A DNA stretch of 64,000 nt, taken from NCBI RefSeq assembly GCF_026540895.1, contig NZ_JALNUR010000007.1, positions 1-64,000 of the forward strand, in the 5' to 3' direction. This document shows positions 1 to 6,696 of this stretch, in pieces; position 1 is the first letter of the stretch; every line of letters starts with the position of its first letter. The position numbers and the translations under genes were made by a program. This DNA comes from Sphingomonas sp. GM_Shp_1 (GTDB taxonomy: Bacteria > Pseudomonadota > Alphaproteobacteria > Sphingomonadales > Sphingomonadaceae). Below the pieces are notes generated by a model. It was given only the letters and a program-made list of their open reading frames with translations. It did not search any database and was not told where the DNA came from.

Positions 1-36
1 GCCTAGGTACGGCCTCACCGACCGAGGAGCCTGCTC

Positions 37-882
37 ATGCCGCCACTCATCACCCCGGACGACCTCGCCGCGATCGCGGGGGATGCGGATGTGCGCATCC
101 TCGACGTCACCTATTTCCTGGACGATGCGGACGGCACGCGGGCGGGACGCGGGTTCGAGGACGGGCATATTCCGGGCGCGCGCTTCGTGCCGCTGGGGAC
201 GCTGGCCGATCCCGACAGCGACCTGCCGATGACCCTGCCCCCGGCCGACCATTTTGCCCATGCGATGAGCGAGGCGGGCGTCGGCCATGCCGACCGGATC
301 GTCCTGTACGACCGGTCGCCGCTGCACAATTCGGCGCGCGCCTGGTGGATGCTGACGCTGTTCGGGGCCCGATCGGTAGCGTTGCTCGATGGCGGGCTGG
401 AGGCCTGGACCGCGGCGGGGCATCCGGTGATGACGGGCCCGGCGGGTGCGGTCGAGGCGCCCGGCCTGTTCCTCGCGCAACCCGATCTGGCGCGCGTCCG
501 CAGCCTTCGCGAGGTCCGCGCGCATGTCGAGGCGGGGGATGCGCAACTGGTCGACGCCCGCTCGCCCGGCCGCTTCGCAGGGGCCGAGCCCGAACCGCGC
601 CCTGGCGTCGAGCCCGGCCATATCCCCGGCGCGCGCAACCTGCCCTATTCCAAGCTGTTCGAGGCTGATGGCCGCTGGAAGTCTCCGCAGGCCATTGCGG
701 AAGCCTTCACTGCCGCCGGGGTGGACCCGGACAAGCCGATGATCGGCACCTGTGGCTCCGGCATCACGGCTTGCGTCCTCGCCTTCGGGGCGGAGCGGAT
801 CGGCGGAATGATGCCGGTCTATGACGGCAGCTGGACCGAATGGGGCTCCGACCCCAGCACCCCTAAGGCGAAAGACGTGTGA
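37..882 (+). CDS. sseA: 3-mercaptopyruvate-type sulfurtransferase
   Basis: Two rhodanese domains in tandem (about residues 5-125 and 155-275) make this an SseA/TST-type sulfurtransferase, which moves sulfur from 3-mercaptopyruvate to a thiol acceptor or cyanide in the cytoplasm. The active-site loop reads CGSGITA with the catalytic Cys at residue 239; this loop is the mercaptopyruvate-type signature rather than the thiosulfate type. At 281 aa it has the usual family length, and a GAGGAG ribosome site at 24-29 supports the ATG. Its stop overlaps the start of the cystathionine beta-lyase gene, so the two are probably co-transcribed and both handle cysteine-derived sulfur. Its promoter is not visible and probably lies left of the window. 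Confidence 0.86.
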   Translation: MPPLITPDDLAAIAGDADVRILDVTYFLDDADGTRAGRGFEDGHIPGARFVPLGTLADPDSDLPMTLPPADHFAHAMSEAGVGHADRIVLYDRSPLHNSARAWWMLTLFGARSVALLDGGLEAWTAAGHPVMTGPAGAVEAPGLFLAQPDLARVRSLREVRAHVEAGDAQLVDARSPGRFAGAEPEPRPGVEPGHIPGARNLPYSKLFEADGRWKSPQAIAEAFTAAGVDPDKPMIGTCGSGITACVLAFGAERIGGMMPVYDGSWTEWGSDPSTPKAKDV

Positions 883-2084
883 CCCCGATGACTGACGACG
901 ACCTGCCCATCAAGCCCGCCACCCGTCTGGTCCAGGCGGGCCGCCGCGCGGAATGGACCAGGGGCGTGGTCAACGTCCCCGTCTGGCGTGGATCGACGGT
1001 GCTCTACGATAATGTCGCGCATATGCGCGCCACGGGGGCGGGCGATCTGCACGAGAAGCTCTTCTATGGCCGCAAGGGCCTGCCCACCCAATGGTCGCTG
1101 GCCGATGCGCTGACCAGCCTGGAGCCGGGGGCGGAGGCGACCTTCCTCTACCCCTCGGGCGTGGCGGCGATCGCGGCGGCGCTCCTGTCGGTGCTGTCGC
1201 CGGGCGACGAGTTGCTGCTGGTCGACAGCGCCTATGACCCGACGCGCGGGCTTGCGACCGGTCTGCTCACGCGGATGGGGATCACGACGCGATTCTACGA
1301 CCCGCTGGTCGGCGCGGGGATCGCCGAACTGATCGGCCCCGCCACACGCGCGATCTTCCTCGAAAGCCCCGGCTCGCTCAGCTTCGAGGTGCAGGACATT
1401 CCCGCCATCGTCCAAGTCGCCAAGGCGAAGGGCATCACCACGATCCTCGACAATACCTGGGCGACGCCGCTCTTCTTCCCGGCGATCGAGAAGGGCATCG
1501 ACCTGACGGTATTGGCCTGCACCAAATATGTGGTCGGCCATTCCGACGCGATGCTGGGATCGGTCACGGCGGCTCCGTCGCACTGGGCGGGCTTGCGCGA
1601 TACGAGTTTCCAGCTCGGCCAGGTCGCCAGCCCCGACGACGCCTATCTGGGCAGCCGAGGGCTTCGCACCATGGGCGTCCGCCTCGCCCATCATCAGGCC
1701 AGCGCGCTCACCATCGCCAAATGGCTCGCTGAGCAGCCGGGCGTGGCGCAGGTGCTCCACCCCGCCCTTCCCTCCTGCCCCGGCCATGACGTGTTCGCGC
1801 GCGATTTCCTGGGGTCGAGCGGGCTGTTCGCCTTCGTCCTCGACGGCGGCAACGACGCCGCGCGCACCGCGATGCTCGATGGGCTGGCGCATTTCGGGCT
1901 GGGGTTCAGTTGGGGCGGTTATGAGAGCCTGGCTATCCCGGCCGACCCGCACCGCTATCGCAGCGTGACCAAGCGCGACTTCGCCGGACCGCTGGTCCGG
2001 CTCCAGATCGGGCTGGAGGACACGGACGACCTGATCGCCGATCTCGACCGGGGGCTGGCCCGGTTCCGGGCGGCGCGCGGATGA
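879..2084 (+). CDS. metC: Cystathionine beta-lyase
   Basis: PLP-dependent Cys/Met-metabolism enzyme (fold type I) that cleaves cystathionine to homocysteine, pyruvate and ammonia on the way to methionine. The Schiff-base lysine is in the motif ACTKYVVGHSDAMLGS (about K216), which is the MetC-like form; length 401 aa is normal. The GTG at 879 overlaps the upstream stop by 4 bases and has AAGG about 11 bases before it; the in-frame ATG at 888 would give 398 aa and is the main alternative. The ATGA overlap with mscS at its 3' end suggests a three-gene operon. A cystathionine gamma-synthase/lyase is the closest alternative within the family, but the N-terminal TRLVQAGR and the lysine context favour MetC. 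Confidence 0.85.
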   Translation: MTPMTDDDLPIKPATRLVQAGRRAEWTRGVVNVPVWRGSTVLYDNVAHMRATGAGDLHEKLFYGRKGLPTQWSLADALTSLEPGAEATFLYPSGVAAIAAALLSVLSPGDELLLVDSAYDPTRGLATGLLTRMGITTRFYDPLVGAGIAELIGPATRAIFLESPGSLSFEVQDIPAIVQVAKAKGITTILDNTWATPLFFPAIEKGIDLTVLACTKYVVGHSDAMLGSVTAAPSHWAGLRDTSFQLGQVASPDDAYLGSRGLRTMGVRLAHHQASALTIAKWLAEQPGVAQVLHPALPSCPGHDVFARDFLGSSGLFAFVLDGGNDAARTAMLDGLAHFGLGFSWGGYESLAIPADPHRYRSVTKRDFAGPLVRLQIGLEDTDDLIADLDRGLARFRAARG

Positions 2085-3373
2085 CCCTGTTCGAGTGGCT
2101 TCAGGCGAGCGGCATCGAACTGCCGACCCGCATGGAGGCCATGGAGGCCGGGATCGCCTCCGCGCTGACGCTGGCGATGCTGGCGGGCGGCGTGGTGGCG
2201 GGGCGCAGGATCGGCCCGCGCGTCGCCGCGATGGTCCAGCGTTTCGCCGTCGCGCATGGCGAGGCGTTGCAACTCCGCATCTGCGCGATCACCCGGCATC
2301 TGACCGCCGCCTTCCTGCTGATGACGCTGGGCGCGATCTGGCCCTGGGAGCCTTTGGCCGGGGTGCCGATCGGGCTGGCGCTGGGGGCGTCGGTCGCGCG
2401 GGCGGGGTTCCAGCTTCTGCGCGGGCTGAACCTGCCGCGCTGGCTGGCCTGGGTCTTCGCCACCGTCTGTTTCGTCGCACTTTTCAGCCGCGAGATCGGC
2501 GGGCTGGAGCCCGTCACGCGGCTGGCCGAGCAGATCGGCTTTACCATCGGCTCGCGGCGATTCTCGGTGATGCTGCTGGTGACGATGCTGATCACCGTCG
2601 TCGCGATCCTGGCGATCACGCGCGGGGTCACCCGGATCACCGAACAATGGATCGGCCATGCGCGCGGCCTCGACCCGACGCAGAAGCTGCTGGCGCAGAA
2701 GCTCGCCAGCATCGGCATCGTCGTCATCGCCTTCTTCTTCGCGACCGACCTGCTGGAGATCGACCTGACCAGCCTGGCGCTGTTCTCGGGCGGCTTTGGC
2801 CTGGCGATCGGTTTCGGGTTGCAGAAGACGATCGGCAATCTGATCGCCGGGATCATCCTGCTGATGGACCGCTCGATCAAGCCGGGCGACGTGATCGCGC
2901 TCCAGAACGAGATCGGCTGGGTCAACAAGATCGGGGTGCGGGCCGTCTCGATCATCACCCGCGACGGCAAGGAGCATCTGATTCCGAACGAGAATCTGAT
3001 GACCCAGGAGGTGGAGAACTGGTCCTATTCCGACCGCAACGTCCGCGTCCGGATTCCCGTCTCGATCGCCTATGACAGCGATCTGAAACTGGCGCAGGAG
3101 CTGATGCTGCGCGCCGCGCACGAATCGCCGCGCGTGCTCAAAAGCCCCAAGCCCAGCGTCTGGCTGATGAGCTTCGGCGATTGTGCGCTCCAGCATGAAA
3201 TCCTGGCCTGGATCAGCGACCCGGAAAGCGGTGTCGGCAATGTTCGTTCCGATGTCCTCAACCGCCTGTGGTTCCTGTTTAAAGAACATGGCGTGGGCCT
3301 GCCCTATCCGCAGCGGGACATTCATATCCGATCCTTGCCGACAGGCGAACGGCACGAGAATTTACGCCCCTAA
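2081..3373 (+). CDS. MscS-family mechanosensitive ion channel
   Basis: Small-conductance mechanosensitive channel of the inner membrane, which opens under membrane tension to release solutes on osmotic downshock. The N-terminal half has several hydrophobic helices; the pore-lining MscS helix is the Gly/Ala-rich stretch LFSGGFGLAIGFGLQKTIGN, followed by the beta domain with DRSIKPGD and the later PNENLMTQEVENWS. At 430 aa it is longer than E. coli MscS (286 aa), the extra length being additional N-terminal membrane helices. It starts inside the metC stop codon (ATGA), so translation is probably coupled. A link to the two upstream sulfur genes other than shared transcription is not evident. Confidence 0.88.
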   Translation: MTLFEWLQASGIELPTRMEAMEAGIASALTLAMLAGGVVAGRRIGPRVAAMVQRFAVAHGEALQLRICAITRHLTAAFLLMTLGAIWPWEPLAGVPIGLALGASVARAGFQLLRGLNLPRWLAWVFATVCFVALFSREIGGLEPVTRLAEQIGFTIGSRRFSVMLLVTMLITVVAILAITRGVTRITEQWIGHARGLDPTQKLLAQKLASIGIVVIAFFFATDLLEIDLTSLALFSGGFGLAIGFGLQKTIGNLIAGIILLMDRSIKPGDVIALQNEIGWVNKIGVRAVSIITRDGKEHLIPNENLMTQEVENWSYSDRNVRVRIPVSIAYDSDLKLAQELMLRAAHESPRVLKSPKPSVWLMSFGDCALQHEILAWISDPESGVGNVRSDVLNRLWFLFKEHGVGLPYPQRDIHIRSLPTGERHENLRP

Positions 3374-3569
3374 TCTGTGTTATTTGCGCAACATCCTGTG
3401 CGATGAATGCCGCCATACGATAGATTATGCTTGTGCAGCGCACCACCGCCTGCCAATATTTCAGACCTCGCTACGGCAGACGGTCCGCCGGGTTCGACCC
3501 GACATAAAGAGACCGCACCGATGCGAGCTTGCAGGTGAGAACATCGAATTTCCGTTTGAAAGGGAAACG

Positions 3570-4406
3570 ATGCGCTTCTCCACGATCCTCCTTGGCGGCC
3601 TCTCGCTGGTTGCCGCGACGCCCGCCTTTGCGCAGGACAGCGGCGCCGAAACCGCACCACCCTCGCCCATCACGGTCAGCGGCAGCGCCGCGATCCTGAC
3701 CGACTATCGCCTTCGCGGCGTGTCGCAGACCAACAAGAACGCGTCCGTCCAGGCCGCGTTGACCATCGCGCATGAAAGCGGCTTCTATATCGGCACCTTC
3801 GCCTCCAATCTGGCGGGCTGGGGCACGTTCGGCGGCGCCAATATGGAGCTGGACGGCATTGCCGGGTACAAGCACAGCTATGGCACGGCGACCGTCGATG
3901 CGGGCGTCACCTGGTACACCTATCCGGGCGGCGCGTCGGAAACCGACGTGGTCGAATTCTTCGGTCGCCTGTCGGGCACCGCGGGCCCCGCGACGCTGAC
4001 CGCCGGCGCCTATTATGCGCCCAAGCAGACCTCGCTCGGCAACTTCTCCAACACCTCGTACAGCCGGGGCCAGCGTTGGGATAACGTCTATCTGACCGGT
4101 GACGGCGCGGTCGGCATTCCCAGCACGCCGATCACCGCCAAGGCGCATATCGGCTATTCCAAGGGCAATCCGGGCCTGGGCCCCAACGGCACCAGCCTGT
4201 CGCCGACCGGCAGCTACTGGGACTGGTCGCTGGGCGCCGATGTCGCGGCGTACAAGAATCTGACCTTCAACGTCTCGTACATCGACACCGACATCACCCA
4301 GTCGAAGGCGGCCTATATCCAGCCGAACTTCTCGCAATATCAGACGCCGGGGGGCGCCTCGATCTCGGACGCGACGGTGGTCTTCTCGCTGACCGCGGCC
4401 TTCTGA
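3570..4406 (+). CDS. TorF-family (Gcw_chp) outer-membrane protein
   Basis: Predicted 278-aa outer-membrane beta-barrel of the TorF/Gcw_chp family (TIGR02001-like), common in sphingomonads. The protein begins with a cleavable signal peptide ending TPAFA-QD, followed by the typical family opening with SGSAAILTDYRLRGVSQTNKN, then alternating aromatic/Gly-rich strands and a C-terminal Phe (SLTAAF), as expected for BAM-assembled barrels. The reading frame is open upstream, but the ATG at 3570 is chosen because it gives the signal peptide and has AGGGA at 3561-3565. A strong terminator follows at 4431. The transported substrate cannot be told from sequence; a second member of the family is encoded at 13700-14452. 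Confidence 0.85.
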   Translation: MRFSTILLGGLSLVAATPAFAQDSGAETAPPSPITVSGSAAILTDYRLRGVSQTNKNASVQAALTIAHESGFYIGTFASNLAGWGTFGGANMELDGIAGYKHSYGTATVDAGVTWYTYPGGASETDVVEFFGRLSGTAGPATLTAGAYYAPKQTSLGNFSNTSYSRGQRWDNVYLTGDGAVGIPSTPITAKAHIGYSKGNPGLGPNGTSLSPTGSYWDWSLGADVAAYKNLTFNVSYIDTDITQSKAAYIQPNFSQYQTPGGASISDATVVFSLTAAF

Positions 4407-4430
4407 TCCGAAAATCCAACGGGGGGTGAA

Positions 4431-4461
4431 AGGGTGGCGCCGGCAACGGTGCCGCCCTTTT
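4431..4461 (+). terminator. Intrinsic terminator after TorF-like gene
   Basis: A 12-bp stem (4431-4442 with 4447-4458, including two G-U pairs) closed by a GCAA tetraloop and followed by a short T run. It lies 25 bases after the stop of the outer-membrane protein gene. It overlaps the theoretical GTG start of the next open frame at 4434, which argues that the downstream protein starts at 4584. Confidence 0.85.
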
Positions 4462-4583
4462 CCATATGGGACTGGCTGTGGGACGATTTCCTCCATAAGC
4501 TGCGCGCCGCCGACCCGGACTGGGGCGCGAGGGATCGCCCCGACCGGAGATCGGCGGATCGTCGAGGGAGTGAAGCACCCGCC

Positions 4584-5723
4584 ATGCCCCGAACCACAGG
4601 CCCGATCGTAACCGTCCCCGCCATCGCCGCGATCATCGCTGCCGCACTGTCGGCCCTTCCCGGCCAGGCTACCGTCCCGCCCCCGCCGACCGATCGCTCC
4701 CTCATCGGCTGGACGCCCGGAGAGGTTCGCTGCGGAGCCAATCCGGTCCCCGGACAGCCGATCCCCCGCCCCTGGAATGTGCTGAGTTGGGGGACACCGA
4801 TCGGGCCGGACCGGGTCACCTATCGATTCGCGATCGACGCGACGGGGCGACCGGTGTCGATCACCCGCGATGCGCCGGGCTTCGTCGCCTTTGCCGAGGA
4901 CACTGCCCCCGCCTTGGCGGCCAGTCGCTTCGCCTCCGGCGCGCCGCAACAGGGTTGCACCGTCACCTTCGCCCGGTGGAGCAGCAGGCTGGGCGAGGCG
5001 GATGTGGTCGAACTCATGTCCTATACCGTCCATTCGACCAGCGGTCCGTTGCCCAAAGAGGGCTGGGACCGGATACGGAGCGTGGCAGGCAGTTGCTTCG
5101 ACATGCCCTATCCCCAGCCTCTGATCCGTCACTTGCCCGATTTCCGGGCGCTTCCCGCCACACCTGGCGTCCAGAGCTGGTCGATGATCGCCTATGACCT
5201 GGATGCACGCGGCAAGCCCCTCCGCCCCCGTGTCTTCAGCGGCACGGGCAATGCCGCGCTCGACAAGGCGTCGCTGGCCGCCATCCGCGCGTCGCGCTTC
5301 ACCAAGGGCGCGCGGACCGGCTGCTTCTATCCCTTCCGCCGGGCGCCGATGAAGATGGAGGCGCCCGCCATGCCGCCAGTGCTGCACGACGCCAAGGTCG
5401 AAGGGAGCACCTGTCCCGACCCGCATGGCTGGGCCAATCCGCCCCAGTTGCGCTTCCCCGAGCCGTGGCGGCGGCGCTCGATCGAAGGTTGGGCGGTCGT
5501 CAGCTACGACGTCGCGACCTGGGGCGAGTTGGGCAATATGAAGGTGATCGCCGCCGAACCCTCGACCGAATTCGGCGATCAGGCGATGACGATGCTGCGC
5601 AGCGCCCGCTTCGCCCCCTCACCCCGGGGCCATGTCGGCTGCGTCGACCGGGTGAGGTTCGTGATGGGGCCGGAGAATATGCCCCCCGCCGATGCCGATG
5701 GCTCGGCACCGCCCGCCTATTGA
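4584..5723 (+). CDS. Exported protein with three TonB-C-like repeats
   Basis: No confident family match as a whole. The 379-aa product starts with a signal peptide (GPIVTVPAIAAIIAAALSAL) and has no further membrane segment, so it is probably periplasmic. The mature part contains three units resembling the TonB C-terminal fold: each has a G-x-P/V...D/A-A-L..hR-x-S-R-F pattern followed by a Cys (GCTVTF, GCFYPF, GCVDRV). Such repeats bind or mimic TonB-box partners in known TonB proteins, but there is no N-terminal anchor or Pro-rich spacer, so energy transduction is unlikely. The start at 4584 is preferred over the GTG at 4434, which lies inside a terminator. A bidirectional terminator follows. 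Confidence 0.7.
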   Translation: MPRTTGPIVTVPAIAAIIAAALSALPGQATVPPPPTDRSLIGWTPGEVRCGANPVPGQPIPRPWNVLSWGTPIGPDRVTYRFAIDATGRPVSITRDAPGFVAFAEDTAPALAASRFASGAPQQGCTVTFARWSSRLGEADVVELMSYTVHSTSGPLPKEGWDRIRSVAGSCFDMPYPQPLIRHLPDFRALPATPGVQSWSMIAYDLDARGKPLRPRVFSGTGNAALDKASLAAIRASRFTKGARTGCFYPFRRAPMKMEAPAMPPVLHDAKVEGSTCPDPHGWANPPQLRFPEPWRRRSIEGWAVVSYDVATWGELGNMKVIAAEPSTEFGDQAMTMLRSARFAPSPRGHVGCVDRVRFVMGPENMPPADADGSAPPAY

Positions 5724-5730
5724 CCATGAC

Positions 5731-5767
5731 AAAGGGGCCGGGAAGCCCATGCGTCCCGGCCCCTTTT
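5731..5767. terminator. Bidirectional intrinsic terminator
   Basis: Perfect inverted repeat AAAGGGGCCGGGA / TCCCGGCCCCTTT around a 10-base loop, with A and T runs on the outer sides. It sits between two convergent genes (stops at 5723 and 5784), so it can end transcription from both sides. Confidence 0.9.
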
Positions 5768-5783
5768 CCAAATCCGATCGGGA

Positions 5784-6197
5784 TCAGTTGGTCGCGGCGC
5801 GCGCGTCCTGGCCATCGCCTTCGGGGGCGGCGACGATGTCGCGGGTGGTCGCGCCCTTGTCGACGACGTTCGTGCCGGGATCGCCGACCGAGGAGCGGAT
5901 GCCCGGGTCCGCGCTGTCCGCACCGGCATTCTGCACCAGCCCATATTCCGACTGGCTGCGCGCCGCCTGACCGCCGAACAGTGCGTCCAGCGTCTGTTGC
6001 TGCGCGGTGCGCGACTGGATGGGAGCCGCACCCGGCTGGGGCGGGACCAGCGCGAAGTCGGGCGGGATGATCAGCGAGGGCTGGCGCGCGACGGCGAATT
6101 CGTCGGGCCGCGCCCGGTCCAGGCCACGCCCGGCCCCACATCCCGTCAGCAACGCGGCGCAGGACAGACCTGCGATGACGGGCACCAACTTACGCAT
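5784..6197 (-). CDS. bamF: DUF3035/BamF-like lipoprotein
   Basis: Small (137 aa) lipoprotein with signal peptide and lipobox LLTGC (Cys 20). The sequence after the Cys, with RPDEFAVARQPSLIIPPDFAL, matches the DUF3035 family; in Caulobacter a member is the BamF subunit of the outer-membrane barrel assembly machine. It would sit on the periplasmic face of the outer membrane. The start overlaps the end of lspA by 8 bases, so lipoprotein and the lipoprotein signal peptidase that would process it are translated from one message. The C-terminal third is low complexity. Assignment to BamF is by family resemblance and position, not by experiment. Confidence 0.68.
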   Translation of the reverse strand: MRKLVPVIAGLSCAALLTGCGAGRGLDRARPDEFAVARQPSLIIPPDFALVPPQPGAAPIQSRTAQQQTLDALFGGQAARSQSEYGLVQNAGADSADPGIRSSVGDPGTNVVDKGATTRDIVAAPEGDGQDARAATN

Positions 6198-6696
6198 TGC
6201 TCTTCTCCACGGGAGCGGGCCGGTCGCGCACGAGAAGCGCGCGCGCCAGCAGAACCAGAACGCCTATCGTAATCGCTGCATCGGCGACATTGAAGACCAA
6301 AAAGGGCCGCCACTCGCCGAAGTGCAGATCGGCGAAGTCGACGACATAGCCCAACCGCACCCGGTCGATGATATTGCCCAGCGCCCCGCCCAGCACACAG
6401 CCGAGCGCGACCTGATCGACCGGATTGCGCTCGCGCGTCATCCAGAAGGCGACCGCCAGCGCGATCGCCCCGGTCATCGCGACCAAGGCCCAGCGCGAGG
6501 CATTGCTGTCGGCGGTCAGCAGGCCCAGCGAAATGCCGTAATTGGGCACGAAGCGCAGGTTGAAGATGCTCACGACCTCGCGAACATCGCCGAGCGCGCG
6601 CAGGCCCATCGGCCCGGTGATCGCCCATTTGATGACCTGATCGAGCAGGAACAGCGCGAACGCCGTCGCCAGCCCCAGCCGGGGGAACTTAGCCAT
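6190..6696 (-). CDS. lspA: Lipoprotein signal peptidase (signal peptidase II)
   Basis: Inner-membrane aspartyl protease that removes signal peptides from prolipoproteins. The 168-aa product has four hydrophobic helices and the two catalytic aspartate motifs: GNIIDRVRLGYVVDF and FNVADAAITIG. Family motifs near the N terminus (LFLLDQVIKW) and NYGISLGLL (for the usual N-x-G-x-x-F) are also present. The frame is open further upstream, but the ATG at 6696 gives normal length and overlaps the ileS stop by 8 bases; ileS-lspA adjacency is widely conserved. It is followed directly by a lipoprotein gene. Confidence 0.95.
   Translation of the reverse strand: MAKFPRLGLATAFALFLLDQVIKWAITGPMGLRALGDVREVVSIFNLRFVPNYGISLGLLTADSNASRWALVAMTGAIALAVAFWMTRERNPVDQVALGCVLGGALGNIIDRVRLGYVVDFADLHFGEWRPFLVFNVADAAITIGVLVLLARALLVRDRPAPVEKSNA

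Noticed and set aside
1..36. Possible riboswitch fragment before the sulfur genes
   Set aside because: Only 36 bases are available and nothing beyond a ribosome site can be recognised.
3487..3501. tRNA T-arm-like GGGTTCGACCC
   Set aside because: The stem-loop does not fit a five-pair stem with seven-base loop, and no anticodon or acceptor arm can be drawn around it.
4434..4583. GTG start at 4434 for the three-repeat protein
   Set aside because: It lies within the intrinsic terminator (4431-4461) and the extra residues have no signal peptide; the ATG at 4584 gives one.
3471..5426. Antisense open frame of 651 codons
   Set aside because: Crosses two well-supported genes and a terminator; no domains.
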